Positions 16,682 to 29,554 are shown, counted from the stretch's first letter. The stretch is DNA of 64,000 nt from Paracidovorax wautersii (GCF_900113035.1 NZ_FONX01000018.1:1-64000); one strand, 5' to 3'. Notes: generated by a model not told the origin, from the letters alone. A program made the numbers and translations.

Positions 16682-17114
16682 AGACCTGTTCGGCGCGCTT
16701 GATGAAGGCATCCACCATGGTGCCGGCGATACGGTCGAACACGGGCCCCACCAGGGCCGCGAGCGCCGCGTTGTCGAAGCCGTACTGCAGCTGCAGCTCG
16801 ACCTTGCAGGCGCGCTGGGTGCCATCGCCCACGGGATGGAACTGCCAGATGCCTTCCAGCCGCGAGAACGGACCCTTGACCAGCTGCATCTGCACGCTGC
16901 GCCCCGGCACGTGCGTGTTGCGGGTCACGAAGGATTTGCGGATGGCGCCCAGCGCGATGCCGACCTCGGCCGTCATCGTGTCGCCGTCGCGCTCCAGCAC
17001 CGCCGCACGGTCGCACCAGGGCAGGAATTCGGGGTACTTGGCCACATCCGTCACGAGGGCAAACATTTCTTCGGGGCTATACCAGATCAGGACGGACTTG
17101 TTGACGGATTTCAT
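16674..17114 (-). CDS. ratA: RatA-family START/Coq10-like protein
   Basis: The 146-aa protein has the Coq10/START signature: VNKSVLIWYSPEEMFALVTD at the N-terminus, YPEFLPWCDRAAVLERDGD, and a C-terminal amphipathic helix FDRIAGTMVDAFIKRAEQVYG. Eukaryotic Coq10 binds ubiquinone and assists respiration. The E. coli homologue was reported as a ribosome-association toxin, but a lipid/quinone-binding role is also likely. The ATG at 17114 gives the family length; the longer open frame upstream crosses smpB. It is divergent from smpB. Confidence 0.88.
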   Translation of the reverse strand: MKSVNKSVLIWYSPEEMFALVTDVAKYPEFLPWCDRAAVLERDGDTMTAEVGIALGAIRKSFVTRNTHVPGRSVQMQLVKGPFSRLEGIWQFHPVGDGTQRACKVELQLQYGFDNAALAALVGPVFDRIAGTMVDAFIKRAEQVYG

Positions 17115-17255
17115 GGGCGCAAATGTTAGAGGCATGCAGCAGCACATCGGGTGGGACGGGTTCCCGAAGTGGCCTGTCCTAGAATCCCGGCGAGCGAGAC
17201 GACAACAATTGTAGGGAGCCCTTTCATCTCCCGGTTTGCGCCGCATCTGGAAACC

Positions 17256-17729
17256 ATGGCCAAGAAACCCGAAACATCGTCCCGCATCGCCGACAACAAA
17301 AAAGCGGCATACAACTATTTCTTCGAAGAGCGACTCGAAGCCGGCCTGGTGCTGCAAGGCTGGGAAGTGAAGGCCCTGCGCGAAGGCAAGGTGCAGCTCA
17401 CCGACGGCTACGTGCTCGCGCGCGGCGGCGAGCTCTTCCTGATCGGCTGCCAGATCAACCCGCTCAAGACCGCATCGACCCACGTCAACCCCGAGGCCGC
17501 CCGCACCAAGAAGCTGCTGCTGCACAAGGAGCAGATCCAGAAGCTGGTGAACAAGGTCGATCAGAAGGGCTACACGCTCGTGCCGCTCAACCTGCACTGG
17601 AAGGATGGCCGGGTGAAATGCGAGATCGCCCTGGCCAAGGGCAAGGCCGAGCACGACAAGCGCGACACCATCAAGGACCGCGAAGGCAAGCGCGAAGTGG
17701 AACGCGCGATGAAGGTGCATCACCGCTGA
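17256..17729 (+). CDS. smpB: SsrA-binding protein SmpB
   Basis: SmpB binds tmRNA and brings it to stalled ribosomes for trans-translation. The 157-aa protein shows [39 protein letters not shown], a [11 protein letters not shown] segment and the basic tail [19 protein letters not shown], which enters the decoding centre. The ATG at 17256 is chosen because the conserved N-terminus follows directly. Divergent ratA-rnfH repeats the E. coli arrangement. Confidence 0.95.
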   Translation: MAKKPETSSRIADNKKAAYNYFFEERLEAGLVLQGWEVKALREGKVQLTDGYVLARGGELFLIGCQINPLKTASTHVNPEAARTKKLLLHKEQIQKLVNKVDQKGYTLVPLNLHWKDGRVKCEIALAKGKAEHDKRDTIKDREGKREVERAMKVHHR

Positions 17730-17741
17730 TGCGGGCGGCTG

Positions 17742-17753
17742 AGAACGTGTTCT
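17742..17753. repeat. Short palindrome matching the end of the 1-276 element
   Basis: AGAACGTGTTCT is a perfect 12-bp palindrome. Its half-site agaacgtgtt equals the terminal sequence of the nested repeat at 5-14. It sits just after smpB and just before the terminator. It may be a remnant or coincidence. Confidence 0.35.
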
Positions 17754-17755
17754 GA

Positions 17756-17784
17756 GGGGCCCGCAGGCGGCCCCGGCTTTTTTT
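17756..17784 (+). terminator. smpB terminator
   Basis: GGGGCC and GGCCCC form a GC-rich stem, followed by ggctttttttt. Confidence 0.85.
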
Positions 17785-17892
17785 TGCGCGGACCTGGAAT
17801 AAACACCCGGCCGCAGGTGTTCATCCCTTCGCAGGCCGCCTCTTGCCCCGTGCATTCCGCACGCGGCGCGGCCGGCATCACAGGAGAATCCG

Positions 17893-18276
17893 ATGAAGAA
17901 GCTCACCTCCCTGGCCCCCATCCTGGCCGCGCTGGCGCTGGCCGGCGGTTGCGCCGCCACCCAGCCCGCCGCCCCGGCGAGCGTGCAGAACGGCGTGCTG
18001 GTCGGCGCGAACGGCATGACGCTCTACACCTTCGACAAGGACACCGCCGGCAGCGGCAAGTCGGTCTGCAACGGGCAGTGCGCCGTCAATTGGCCCCCGC
18101 TGATGGCAGGCGCCATGGCACCGGCTGGCCCTGACTATTCCGTCGTCCAGCGCGATGACGGCAGCCGCCAGATCGCCTACAAGGGCAAGCCGCTCTACTA
18201 CTGGGTCAAGGACGCCAAGCCCGGAGACAAGACCGGCGACGGCGTGAACAAGGTCTGGCACACCGCCACGCCCTGA
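17893..18276 (+). CDS. COG4315-type lipoprotein (secreted repeat, PF03640)
   Basis: The 127-aa protein has a lipoprotein signal with lipobox ALAGGC (Cys about residue 20) and two copies of the short PF03640 repeat: LVGANGMTLYTFDKD and IAYKGKPLYYWVKDAKPG, with CNGQCAVNWPP between. The family has no defined biochemical role. An AGGAGA ribosome site precedes the ATG. It lies 34 bases upstream of an ECF sigma factor and anti-sigma gene, an association seen in other proteobacteria, so it may be regulated by or report to that pair. Confidence 0.85.
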   Translation: MKKLTSLAPILAALALAGGCAATQPAAPASVQNGVLVGANGMTLYTFDKDTAGSGKSVCNGQCAVNWPPLMAGAMAPAGPDYSVVQRDDGSRQIAYKGKPLYYWVKDAKPGDKTGDGVNKVWHTATP

Positions 18277-18310
18277 CCGGCCCTCTGGTCGCCGGCCGCC
18301 CTCGCCCGCC

Positions 18311-18862
18311 ATGGACCGCGCCCAGGTGCTGGACCATCTCCCCGGCCTGCGCCGCTATGCGCGCATGCTGACGGGCGACCGCTGGGCGGCCGACGACCTG
18401 GTGCAGGACACGCTGGAGCGCGCCTGCCGCAAATGGCTGCTCTGGCGCACCGGCACCGACCTGCGGGCGTGGCTCTTCACGCTCATGCACAACCTCTATC
18501 TCAACCAGCGCCGGGGCGCACCGCCCCTGCAGGTGCTGGACCCACATGACTCCGCAGCCGCGGACCAGCTACCCGCAGCCGCCACCGGCCACGACACGGC
18601 GCTGGACCTAGAGCGCTGCCTGCAGCGCCTGCCTGCCGACCAGCGCGCCGTGCTGCTGCTGGTGACGCTGGAAGACATGCCCTATGCCGAGGTCGCGCAG
18701 GTGCTGCAGGTGCCCATCGGCACCGTGATGTCACGCCTCTCGCGGGCCCGCTCGCGCATGCGCGATTGGATGATGGATGGCGCCACGGAGGCCGGCGGCA
18801 GCCGCCCTGCGCGGCCGGCCCCCACCCACGGCTCGCCGCCCGCGCTGCGGCGGCTGAAATGA
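18311..18862 (+). CDS. ECF-family RNA polymerase sigma factor
   Basis: The 183-aa protein has sigma region 2 (about residues 8-70: LRRYARMLTGDRWAADDLVQ, WLFTLMHNLYLNQRR) and region 4 (about 98-152: LPADQRAVLLLVTLEDMPYA, VPIGTVMSRLSRARSRMRDW). No region 3 is present, as expected for ECF factors. The C-terminal tail of about 25 residues is Pro/Arg rich. It is followed after 16 bases by a membrane protein of anti-sigma type. The inducing signal is unknown. Confidence 0.9.
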   Translation: MDRAQVLDHLPGLRRYARMLTGDRWAADDLVQDTLERACRKWLLWRTGTDLRAWLFTLMHNLYLNQRRGAPPLQVLDPHDSAAADQLPAAATGHDTALDLERCLQRLPADQRAVLLLVTLEDMPYAEVAQVLQVPIGTVMSRLSRARSRMRDWMMDGATEAGGSRPARPAPTHGSPPALRRLK

Positions 18863-18878
18863 CGATGGAGCCCCCGCC

Positions 18879-19718
18879 ATGAACCGCCCCGCCCCCTCGC
18901 CCATGGATGACGACGACGACCGCCGCCTGCACGCGCTGGTGGACGGCCAGCTGCCGCCCGACGAGGCCGACGCCCTGCGCGCCCGGCTGGATGCGGACGC
19001 CCTCGCCCGCCTGGCGGACTGGCAGCAGCAGCGCGACGCCCTGCGCACCCTCCATGCCGGGCTGGCCGATGCCGGTCTGCCGCAGGACCTGCGCCGCGCG
19101 GCCGATGCTCTGCAGCACCGGCGCGACCAGCAGATGCTCTGGCGCCGCTGGGGCGGCATCGCGGCCGGCTGGCTGCTGGCCTTCGGGCTGGGCTGGGGCC
19201 TGCACGGCCACTGGAGCCCCTCGGGCGACACGAACGTACCCCTGGCCCAGGCCACCGGCACGCCGCTGGCCTTCGTGCGGCAGGCCGCCGTGGCCCATGC
19301 GGTGTTCCAGCCCGAGCAGCGCCACCCAGTCGAGGTCACGGCCGCGCAGCAGGAGCATCTGGTGCAGTGGCTGTCGAAGCGGCTGGGCCGGCCGCTGGCC
19401 GTGCCGGCGCTGTCGGCGGAAGGCTTCGATCTGATGGGCGGGCGGCTGCTGCCCGGCGGCGCCGGCGCGCGCGCGCAGTTCATGTACCAGAACGCGGGCG
19501 GCCAGCGCATCACCCTCTATGTGGGCGCCGTCGATGGCACGGCAGGCGCCGCAGGCGGGCGCGCCGCGGAGACGGCCTTCCGCTTCAACGAGGAAGGCCC
19601 CGTGGCCAGCTTCTACTGGGTGGACCGGGGCTTCGGCTATGCGCTGAGCGGCGAGATGCCCCGCGCCGCGCTGCTGGCGCTGGCCACGGCCGTGCACCGG
19701 CAGCTGGTGCCGGATTAG
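18879..19718 (+). CDS. Anti-sigma factor, membrane-bound
   Basis: The 279-aa protein has a cytoplasmic N-terminal segment (DRRLHALVDGQLPPDEADALR) typical of anti-sigma factors, a single transmembrane helix at about residues 90-108 (GGIAAGWLLAFGLGWGL) and a periplasmic domain of about 170 residues. It lies directly after an ECF sigma gene and therefore probably sequesters it until a periplasmic signal is sensed. The HxxxCxxC zinc motif of ZAS domains is absent. The trigger is not predictable; the neighbouring lipoprotein is a candidate partner. Confidence 0.82.
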   Translation: MNRPAPSPMDDDDDRRLHALVDGQLPPDEADALRARLDADALARLADWQQQRDALRTLHAGLADAGLPQDLRRAADALQHRRDQQMLWRRWGGIAAGWLLAFGLGWGLHGHWSPSGDTNVPLAQATGTPLAFVRQAAVAHAVFQPEQRHPVEVTAAQQEHLVQWLSKRLGRPLAVPALSAEGFDLMGGRLLPGGAGARAQFMYQNAGGQRITLYVGAVDGTAGAAGGRAAETAFRFNEEGPVASFYWVDRGFGYALSGEMPRAALLALATAVHRQLVPD

Positions 19719-19741
19719 CCGCCGCAGCCGCAGAGGCCGGC

Positions 19742-20908
19742 TCAGTCGGCCAGGGCCGCCAGCGGATGCGCGTGGGCGGGCCAGGGGCTCTCGAAGAAGG
19801 CCAGGGCCTGCTCGGGCGCGACGTCTTCGATGCGGGCTGGGTTCCAGCGCGGGGCATGGTCCTTGTCCACCGCCAGCGCGCGGATGCCTTCCAGCGTCTC
19901 GCTCTGGCCGGGGCGCAGGTAGAAGCAGTGGCGCACCATGTCGCGCTCCATGCGCAGGTCGTCGGCCAGGCCCATGCCCCGCGCACGGCGGATCTGCTCC
20001 AGCACCACGAAGAGCATCAGCGGCGAGCGCTGGCGCAACGTGGCGGCGGTGGTACGGCACCAGTCGTCATCGCCTGCGGCGGCTTCCAGCGCCGCCACGA
20101 TGGCGGGCACGTCGGGCAGGCTGAAATATTGGTCAATTTTGCCTCCAGCGCTTATCTCACCTGGGTTTTCAGCTATCAATTTAGAAGCAACCCATTGCTG
20201 CACGGCCGCGCCGTCGGCGAAGGGCTGGCTGCCCAGTGCATCCCACACCGCAGGCTGGTCGGCCGCGGCCAGGCGGCCATCGGCCAGGCGGGCGGCCACG
20301 GCCTCCTCGGCGCCGATGGTCTGGCCGGTGAGCGCCAGCCATTCGCCGACCTGGCCCGGGCAGCGCGAGAGGAAGTAGCCGCCGCCCACGTCGGGAAACA
20401 GGCCGATGGCCGTCTCAGGCATGGCCATCTTGGTGCGCTCTGTCACGATGCGCAGGCTCGCGCCCTGGCTGATGCCCATGCCGCCGCCCATGACGATGCC
20501 GTCCATGAAGGCGATGTAGGGCTTGCCGTAGTGGTGGATGAGGTGGTTGAGCGCGTATTCTTCGGTGAAGAAGTCTTCCAGCTGCGGATGGCCCTGGCTG
20601 CCCGCCTGGTGCAGGAAGCGGATGTCGCCGCCCGCGCAGAAGGCGCCGAACGGGCCTTCCTTGTTGCTGCCGCGGATGGCGACGGCCAGCACATCCGAAT
20701 CCTGCCGCCAGGCCAGCAGCACGCGCATGAGTTCGCGCACCATGCCCAGCGACAGGGCGTTGAGCGCCTTGGGCCGGTTCAGGGTGATGAAGCCCACCCG
20801 GCCGCGCACCTCGCTCAGGATCTCGCCCTGCACCACAGCAGTGGCCGCACCGCCCTTCGCGGATGCGGCAGCGGTCGTCGTCGTTGTCTCCATGTTCTTC
20901 TCGCTCAT
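19742..20908 (-). CDS. Enoyl-CoA hydratase/isomerase family, 3-hydroxyisobutyryl-CoA hydrolase type
   Basis: The 388-aa protein has a crotonase fold: GFITLNRPKALNALSLGMVR, the oxyanion-hole AFCAGGDIRFLH, and GIVMGGGMGISQGASLRIV followed by PETAIGLFPDVGGGYFLSR. The long C-terminal region (about residues 240-388) fits the 3-hydroxyisobutyryl-CoA hydrolase class of valine degradation rather than a short hydratase. GGAGAGA precedes the ATG at 20908, which overlaps the stop of the EamA gene (ATGA). A dispersed repeat is embedded in the coding sequence, giving VASKLIAENPGEISAGGKI. Confidence 0.85.
   Translation of the reverse strand: MSEKNMETTTTTAAASAKGGAATAVVQGEILSEVRGRVGFITLNRPKALNALSLGMVRELMRVLLAWRQDSDVLAVAIRGSNKEGPFGAFCAGGDIRFLHQAGSQGHPQLEDFFTEEYALNHLIHHYGKPYIAFMDGIVMGGGMGISQGASLRIVTERTKMAMPETAIGLFPDVGGGYFLSRCPGQVGEWLALTGQTIGAEEAVAARLADGRLAAADQPAVWDALGSQPFADGAAVQQWVASKLIAENPGEISAGGKIDQYFSLPDVPAIVAALEAAAGDDDWCRTTAATLRQRSPLMLFVVLEQIRRARGMGLADDLRMERDMVRHCFYLRPGQSETLEGIRALAVDKDHAPRWNPARIEDVAPEQALAFFESPWPAHAHPLAALAD
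20126..20187. repeat. Dispersed repeat inside the acyl-CoA hydrolase gene
   Basis: aatattggtcaattttgcct, then CCAGCGCTTAT and AGCTATCAATTTAG match the family, including the flank atattggcc seen at 45170-45179. It has much lower GC than the surrounding gene and is read in frame on the minus strand. Confidence 0.65.
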
Positions 20909-21807
20909 CGTTGTTCTCTCCAACCCAGCAGTTCGTTGCACACCAGCGCACCGATGACCAGCGCGCCGCCCGTCAGCACGGCTGCGCCGGGCTCTTCGCC
21001 CGCGCCCAGCCAGGCCAGCACGATACCGAAAACCACCTCCAGCAGGCCGAGCAGCGCGATCTCCGGGGCCTTGAGCACCTGGCCGCAGCGCACCACCAGC
21101 ACGCAGGGCACGGCCAGCTGGACCACGCCCAGCAGCGCCAGCAGGCCCAGGTCATGCGCCGAAGCCTGGAAGGGCAGCGCCACTGGCAGCGTCGCCACCA
21201 CCGAGAGCAGCGCGCCCACCAGCACGGCGGGGGCCAGATCCACTGCATGGCCGTGGCGCTGCGAATGTTGCACCACCGTCCAGTTCACCGCTGCCGCCAC
21301 GGGGACGCACAGCGCCACCACGGTGCCCAGCAGGGGCAGGCCGGCCATCTGGGAGCCATACATCCAGCCGATGCCCACGCCCGCCACGCCGATGGCCGCC
21401 CAGGTGCGCGGCGCGATGTGGTGGCCGATGAAGGCCCAGGCGAAGAGCGCGGTGAGCAGCGGGCCCACGGCCATGGTCACCAGCACGTTAGCCACCGGCA
21501 TGAGCAGGATGGCCACCATGAAGGCGGTGAACATCACGCCCCAGCACAGGCCCGACACCCAGAGCGCCCGGCCGCCGTGCCGCATGGCGGCGAACACCGC
21601 CCGGCCCTGCAGGGCCGGCAGGATGACCAGCAGCGCCACCACGGTGAAGAGGCTGCGCCAGAAGGTGACCTCGAAGCTGCGCGCCGCCTCCAGGTGGCGC
21701 GTGACCACGCCGGCGATCGACCACATCAGCGTGATCGCCACCATCAGCCATACGGCCTTGCCGTGGGTGAGCCGGCCCCAGCCCTCCCCTGCCTTCACGC
21801 TCGCCAT
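20905..21807 (-). CDS. EamA/DMT-family transporter
   Basis: The 300-aa protein is predicted to have ten transmembrane helices in two EamA repeats (about residues 18-150 and 160-295). Visible signatures are MWSIAGVVTRHLEAARSFEV, WRSLFTVVALLVILPAL, and the closing PEIALLGLLEVVFGIVLAWL. Such proteins export amino acids, metabolites or drugs; the substrate is unknown. The ATG at 21807 has GGAG seven bases upstream. The stop overlaps the start of the following acyl-CoA hydrolase gene by four bases, so the two are coupled. Confidence 0.87.
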   Translation of the reverse strand: MASVKAGEGWGRLTHGKAVWLMVAITLMWSIAGVVTRHLEAARSFEVTFWRSLFTVVALLVILPALQGRAVFAAMRHGGRALWVSGLCWGVMFTAFMVAILLMPVANVLVTMAVGPLLTALFAWAFIGHHIAPRTWAAIGVAGVGIGWMYGSQMAGLPLLGTVVALCVPVAAAVNWTVVQHSQRHGHAVDLAPAVLVGALLSVVATLPVALPFQASAHDLGLLALLGVVQLAVPCVLVVRCGQVLKAPEIALLGLLEVVFGIVLAWLGAGEEPGAAVLTGGALVIGALVCNELLGWREQR

Positions 21808-21909
21808 ATCCACACTCCAGCGCTGCCTTCATTCCGAGGCGGGCGCACAACGAACCACGGGGGTTCGGAAACTCTCTTGAAGCCGGCCTTGTCGGCAGGC
21901 CCGGACGGC

Positions 21910-21947
21910 AAAAAGGGTGAGCCCGCCTCGCGGCCGGCTCACCCTTG
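21910..21947 (-). terminator. Terminator of the rimP-typA operon
   Basis: AAGGGTGAGCC and GGCTCACCCTT form an 11-bp stem; on the minus strand it is followed by a T-run. It ends the operon after typA. Confidence 0.85.
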
Positions 21948-21997
21948 TCCGTGCGCGGTGGGGGCTCAGCCCCCGCCGCTTCGGCGCATGCGCCCGA

Positions 21998-23821
21998 TCA
22001 GGAACGCGAAGCGCGCTTGCGCTCGTTTTCCGTCAGGAAGCGCTTGCGCAGGCGCACGCTCTTGGGCGTGATTTCGACCAGCTCGTCGTCCTCGATGAAT
22101 TCCACGCCGTATTCCAGCGTGAGGTCGATCGGGGGCGTGATCTTGATCGCGTCTTCCTTGCCGGAGACGCGGAAGTTGGTCAGTTGCTTGGTACGCGTGG
22201 CGTTCACGATCAGGTCGTTGTCACGGCTGTGGATGCCCACGATCATGCCTTCGTACACCGGATCGTTGGCCTTCACGAACATGCGGCCGCGGTCGTCGAG
22301 CTTGCCCAGGGCGTAGGTGAAGATTTCACCATCGTCCATGGAGATCAGCACGCCGTTCTTGCGGCCGCCGATGTCGCCCTTGTGCGGCTCGTAGCTGTCG
22401 AAGATGTTGCTGATGAGGCCGGAACCACGCGTCAGGTTCAGGAATTCGTTGGTGAAGCCGATCAGGCCACGCGCAGGAATGCGGTATTCCAGGCGCACGC
22501 GGCCACGGCCGTCGGATTCCATGTTGACCAGCTCGCCCTTGCGCTCGCCCAGGGCCTGCATCACGCCGCCTTGGTGGCCTTCTTCGATGTCGGCCGTGAC
22601 CAGCTCGATAGGCTCATGCTTGACGCCGTCGATGTCGCGGAACACCACGCGCGGCTTGGAGACGGCCAGCTCGTAGCCTTCGCGGCGCATGTTCTCCAGC
22701 AGGATGGTCAGGTGCAGTTCGCCCCGGCCCATCACTTCGAAGATGCCTTCTTCGTCGGTTTCCTTCACGCGCAGGGCCACGTTGTGCTGCAGTTCCTTCT
22801 GCAGGCGGTCCCAGATCTGGCGGCTGGTCACGAACTTGCCTTCACGGCCGGCCAGGGGCGAGGTGTTCACGCAGAAGTTCATGGTCAGCGTGGGCTCGTC
22901 CACCTTCAGCATGGGCAGCGGCGCGGGGTTGGAGGGGTCGGTCACGGTCACGCCGATGCCGATGTCCTCGATGCCGTTGATCAGCACGATGTCGCCGGGG
23001 CCGGCCAGCGGGGTCTGCATGCGGTCCAGGCCCTGGAAGGTCAGCACCTGGTTCACGCGGCCCTTGACGCTCTTGCCGTCAGGACCTTCCATGACCAGCA
23101 CGTCCTGGCCGGGCTTGAGCGTACCCTGGCTGATGCGGCCCACGCCGATGCGGCCCACGAAGGTGGAGAAGTCCAGCGCCGAGATCTGCAGCTGCAGCGG
23201 AGCGGTCGGGTCGCCGGAGTTCGGCGGCACGTGCTTGAGGATGGTGTTGAACAGGGCCGACATGTCGGGGCCCCACTGCTCGCCCGGAGCGCCTTCTTCC
23301 AGCGACGACCAGCCGTTGATGCCCGAGGCGTACACCACGGGGAAGTCCAGCTGCTCGTCGGTCGCGCCCAGCTTGTCGAACAGGTCGAACGCGGCGTTCA
23401 CCACCTTGTCGGGGTTGGCACCGGGCTTGTCCACCTTGTTCACCACCAGGATCGGGCGCAGGCCCAGGGCCAGGGCCTTCTTGGTCACGAAGCGCGTCTG
23501 GGGCATGGGGCCTTCCTGCGCGTCGATCAGCAGCACCACGCTGTCCACCATCGACAGGGCACGCTCGACTTCGCCACCGAAGTCCGCGTGGCCCGGGGTG
23601 TCCACGATGTTGATGTGCGTGCCTTCCCAGCTCACGGCGCAGTTCTTGGCCAGGATGGTGATGCCGCGCTCTTTTTCGATCGCGTTGTTGTCCATGACGG
23701 TATCGACGACCTTTTCATGGTCGGCGAAGGTGCCCGACTGGCGCAGCAGCTGGTCCACCATGGTGGTCTTGCCGTGGTCAACGTGCGCGATGATGGCGAT
23801 GTTGCGGATTTGTTTGCTCAT
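21998..23821 (-). CDS. typA: Translational GTPase TypA/BipA
   Basis: BipA is a ribosome-binding GTPase involved in 50S assembly at low temperature and in stress responses. The 607-aa length equals that of E. coli BipA. GTPase motifs: [14 protein letters not shown] (G1), ERGITILAK (G2), [14 protein letters not shown] (G3) and [10 protein letters not shown] (G4). The C-terminal part ends in a basic stretch ([16 protein letters not shown]). The ATG overlaps the truB stop by four bases, so it is the last gene of the rimP-nusA-infB-rbfA-truB operon. Confidence 0.96.
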   Translation of the reverse strand: MSKQIRNIAIIAHVDHGKTTMVDQLLRQSGTFADHEKVVDTVMDNNAIEKERGITILAKNCAVSWEGTHINIVDTPGHADFGGEVERALSMVDSVVLLIDAQEGPMPQTRFVTKKALALGLRPILVVNKVDKPGANPDKVVNAAFDLFDKLGATDEQLDFPVVYASGINGWSSLEEGAPGEQWGPDMSALFNTILKHVPPNSGDPTAPLQLQISALDFSTFVGRIGVGRISQGTLKPGQDVLVMEGPDGKSVKGRVNQVLTFQGLDRMQTPLAGPGDIVLINGIEDIGIGVTVTDPSNPAPLPMLKVDEPTLTMNFCVNTSPLAGREGKFVTSRQIWDRLQKELQHNVALRVKETDEEGIFEVMGRGELHLTILLENMRREGYELAVSKPRVVFRDIDGVKHEPIELVTADIEEGHQGGVMQALGERKGELVNMESDGRGRVRLEYRIPARGLIGFTNEFLNLTRGSGLISNIFDSYEPHKGDIGGRKNGVLISMDDGEIFTYALGKLDDRGRMFVKANDPVYEGMIVGIHSRDNDLIVNATRTKQLTNFRVSGKEDAIKITPPIDLTLEYGVEFIEDDELVEITPKSVRLRKRFLTENERKRASRS

Positions 23822-24822
23822 AGTGCTTCCAATGTGCCGGGCGCGGTGGCCGGCGGCGTGTTTTCGATTCCCAGAATCTGTTGAATTTCGAGCGGGCTCA
23901 GGAGCCGCTCGGGCACCAGCTCGCCAGCGGCGGTGTGGCCCACGCCCAGCAGGGCATGCGGCCGGTCGCCGAAGACCGCCACGGCGGCGGCGTCGGGCCA
24001 GGAGCCACGGCGCCGCACGCCCGACAGGAATCGGGCGGCATTGTCGCTGTCCAGCGTGACACGCGTGTGCCCCGCCAGCAGCGTCTCGACCGGCTGCACG
24101 CAGGCCAGCCGCTCGGTTTCCGTCATGGCCTCCAGCGCGGCCAGCGTGACGCAGCGCTCCACGCCCAGGCCGCCCGTGTCGATGCGGCGCAGGAACGTGA
24201 GGTGCGCGCCGCAACCCAACGCCTGGCCGATGTCCTCGCCCAGGGTGCGGATGTAGGTGCCCTTGCTGCAGGTCACTATCATTTTGATAGCTGGCTGCGC
24301 AGGATCTTCAAGCGCCAGCGCCAGTTGCAGGCCATGGATGACCACATCGCGGGCCGGGCGTTCCACCTCGATGCCCGCGCGGGCGTATTCGTAGAGCGCC
24401 TTGCCGTCCTTCTTGAGCGCGCTGTGCATGGGCGGCACCTGCCGGATCGGGCCGGAGAACTGCCGCTGCACCTCGGCCAGCCGCTCGGGAGTGAGCTGGG
24501 CCGGATCGACGTCGCAGCGCGCCAGCACGTCGCCCTCGGCATCGCCGGTGGACGTGGTCACGCCCAGGCGCGCCACGGCCTCGTAGGTCTTGGGCGCATC
24601 GAGCTGCAGCTGGCTGAACTTGGTCGCCGCGCCGAAGCACAGCGGCAGGACGCCGCTGGCCAGCGGATCGAGCGTGCCGGTATGGCCCGCCTTTTCGGCG
24701 CGCAGCAGCCACTTCACCTTCTGCAAGGCGTCGTTGCTGGAAAAGCCCAGCGGCTTGTCGAGCAGCAGCACTCCGTGCACCGGGCGCCGCTGCACCCGGA
24801 TGCGGGGAGCGCGTGCCGTCAT
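23818..24822 (-). CDS. truB: tRNA pseudouridine(55) synthase TruB
   Basis: TruB makes pseudouridine 55 in the T-loop of tRNAs. The 334-aa protein shows [20 protein letters not shown], the catalytic Asp in [16 protein letters not shown], and [20 protein letters not shown], then a C-terminal PUA-like region. It overlaps rbfA upstream and typA downstream by four bases each. A dispersed repeat lies within the gene and gives the segment [15 protein letters not shown] just before the conserved CSKGTYIR. Confidence 0.95.
   Translation of the reverse strand: MTARAPRIRVQRRPVHGVLLLDKPLGFSSNDALQKVKWLLRAEKAGHTGTLDPLASGVLPLCFGAATKFSQLQLDAPKTYEAVARLGVTTSTGDAEGDVLARCDVDPAQLTPERLAEVQRQFSGPIRQVPPMHSALKKDGKALYEYARAGIEVERPARDVVIHGLQLALALEDPAQPAIKMIVTCSKGTYIRTLGEDIGQALGCGAHLTFLRRIDTGGLGVERCVTLAALEAMTETERLACVQPVETLLAGHTRVTLDSDNAARFLSGVRRRGSWPDAAAVAVFGDRPHALLGVGHTAAGELVPERLLSPLEIQQILGIENTPPATAPGTLEAL
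24272..24322. repeat. Dispersed repeat inside truB
   Basis: On the coding strand GGCGCTTGAAGATC, then CAGCTATCAAAATGATAGTG match the CAGCGCTTGATC ... AGCTATnnnnATAG order. It is translated within an otherwise conserved enzyme. Confidence 0.6.
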
Positions 24823-25199
24823 GCTGCTTCGTCGTCCTTGGAGCGGGAGGCCACGGCGCGCGCGATCAGCGCATTCATGTCGGACGCGCGCTCGGTCGTG
24901 CGGTCATAGACGAAATGCAGCGTCGGCACGGTGTGGATGTGCAGGCGCTTGAACAGGCCGTTGCGCAGGAAACCTGCGGCCTGGTTCAGCGCTTCCTGCG
25001 TCGCCTGCGGATCGCCCAGCAGCACGCTGAAGAAGACCTTCGCGTGGGCGTAGTCGGGCGTCACTTCCACGCCCTGCAGCGTGACCATGCCCACGCGCGG
25101 GTCCTTGAGTTCGCGCGCGATGAGCTCGGTCAGATCGCGCTGGATCTGATCCGCGACCTTGAAGCCGCGGTTGGGCGTGGAGGATTTCTTGGCAGCCAT
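24819..25199 (-). CDS. rbfA: Ribosome-binding factor A
   Basis: RbfA is a 30S maturation factor needed for processing of the 16S 5' end. The 126-aa protein carries the single KH-like domain: [44 protein letters not shown] (in parts), and the C-terminal [20 protein letters not shown]. It sits three bases after infB and overlaps truB by four bases. Confidence 0.95.
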   Translation of the reverse strand: MAAKKSSTPNRGFKVADQIQRDLTELIARELKDPRVGMVTLQGVEVTPDYAHAKVFFSVLLGDPQATQEALNQAAGFLRNGLFKRLHIHTVPTLHFVYDRTTERASDMNALIARAVASRSKDDEAA

Positions 25200-25202
25200 G
25201 GC

Positions 25203-28043
<2,841 letters not shown>

Positions 28044-28066
28044 ATTGGATTGGTACCTCCCTACCC

Positions 28067-29554
28067 TTACTCTTGCTGCCCTGCGAACCAGTGTTCGCGC
28101 GCCTTCATGATCAAGGCCTTGGCATCTTCCGGCGACTGTCCGGTCAGTTCGGTCAATTCATCGATGGCCAGATCGGCCAGGTCGTCGCGGCTGTTGACGC
28201 CACCCTCCGCCAGCTTGGCGATGAGTTCGGGCGTGAGGCCTTCCAGGTCGCGCAGGTTCTGCGAGACGCCTTCCACGCTTTCCTCGCGGGCGATTTCCAT
28301 CGTCAGCAGGGCGTCCTTGGCACGCGAACGCAGTTCGGTGACCGTGTCTTCGTCGAAGCTCTCGATTTCCAGCATTTCCTGCAGCGGCACATAGGCCACC
28401 TCTTCCAGGCTGGCAAAACCTTCGGCGATCAGGATGTCGGCGATTTCCTCGTCCACATCCAGCTTTTCCATGAACAGGCGGCGGGCCGTGTCGGTTTCGT
28501 TGGCCTGCTTCTGGGCAGACTCGGCCGCGTCCATGATGTTGATCTTCCAGCCCGTGAGGTCGGAAGCGAGGCGCACGTTCTGGCCGCCGCGGCCGATGGC
28601 GATGGCGAGGTTTTCCTCATCCACCACCACGTCCATGGCGTGCTTTTCCTCGTCCACCACGATGGACGAGACGTTGGCCGGAGCCAGCGCGCCGATGACG
28701 AACTGCGCCGGGTCTTCGGACCACAGCACGATGTCCACGCGCTCGCCTGCGAGCTCGTTGGTCACGGCGTTCACGCGGGTGCCGCGCACGCCGACGCAGG
28801 TGCCGATCGGGTCCACGCGCTTGTCGTGCGAGAGCACGGCGATCTTGGCGCGGCTGCCGGCGTCACGCGCGCAGCTCTTGATCTCGAGCAGGCCCTGCTC
28901 GATCTCGGGCACTTCGTTGCGGAAGAGCTCGATCATGAATTCCGGCGCGGAGCGCGACAGGATGATCGGAGCGCCGCGCAGCGTCAGGTCCACTTCCATG
29001 ATCATGGCCCGCACGCGGTCGCCGCTGCGCAGGTTTTCCTTCGGGATCATTTCGGAGCGGCGCAGGCGACCTTCCACGCGGCCGGACTCGACGATGATGT
29101 CGCCCTTGTCCATGCGCTTGACGGTGCCGGTGAAGATCTTCTCGCCGCGCGACATGAAGTCGTTGAGCAGCATCTCGCGCTCGGCGTCGCGGATCTTCTG
29201 CAGGATGACCTGCTTGGCGGCCATCGCGCCGATACGGCCGATGGGCACGGATTCGACGCCTTCTTCGATGTGCTCGCCGACTTCGATGTCGGGGATGCGG
29301 TCACGCGCATCCATGAGCAGCTCTTCGGCGTCCGGATTCTGCAGGCCGGCATCGTCGGGCACCACCAGCCAGCGACGGAAAGTCTCGTAGTTGCCACTGT
29401 CGCGATCGATCGACACGCGAATGTCCACCTCGCCCGGATACAGCTTCTTGGTGGCCTGGGCCAGGGCCAATTCCACGGCGCCGAACACCACGTCGCGCTC
29501 CACGTTCTTTTCGCGCGAAATGGCTTCGACCAACATCAACAATTCGCGATTCAT
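28067..29554 (-). CDS. nusA: Transcription termination/antitermination factor NusA
   Basis: NusA binds RNA polymerase and nascent RNA and controls pausing, termination and antitermination. The 495-aa length equals E. coli NusA. Domains in order: N-terminal polymerase-binding part ([18 protein letters not shown]), S1 (about 135-200), KH1 and KH2 ([38 protein letters not shown]), and two C-terminal acidic repeats ([15 protein letters not shown] and [16 protein letters not shown]). It lies 23 bases before infB and 75 bases after rimP. Confidence 0.97.
   Translation of the reverse strand: MNRELLMLVEAISREKNVERDVVFGAVELALAQATKKLYPGEVDIRVSIDRDSGNYETFRRWLVVPDDAGLQNPDAEELLMDARDRIPDIEVGEHIEEGVESVPIGRIGAMAAKQVILQKIRDAEREMLLNDFMSRGEKIFTGTVKRMDKGDIIVESGRVEGRLRRSEMIPKENLRSGDRVRAMIMEVDLTLRGAPIILSRSAPEFMIELFRNEVPEIEQGLLEIKSCARDAGSRAKIAVLSHDKRVDPIGTCVGVRGTRVNAVTNELAGERVDIVLWSEDPAQFVIGALAPANVSSIVVDEEKHAMDVVVDEENLAIAIGRGGQNVRLASDLTGWKINIMDAAESAQKQANETDTARRLFMEKLDVDEEIADILIAEGFASLEEVAYVPLQEMLEIESFDEDTVTELRSRAKDALLTMEIAREESVEGVSQNLRDLEGLTPELIAKLAEGGVNSRDDLADLAIDELTELTGQSPEDAKALIMKAREHWFAGQQE

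Noticed and set aside
16674..17114. RatA as a toxin of a toxin-antitoxin pair with RnfH
   Set aside because: The RatA/Coq10 and RnfH order opposite smpB is conserved chromosomal synteny, and most evidence for the family fits a lipid/quinone-binding role. I kept the name but not the toxin claim.
17742..17753. A second insertion of the 1-276 repeat after smpB
   Set aside because: Only a 12-bp palindrome is shared; no internal arms are present, so chance or a remnant cannot be told apart.
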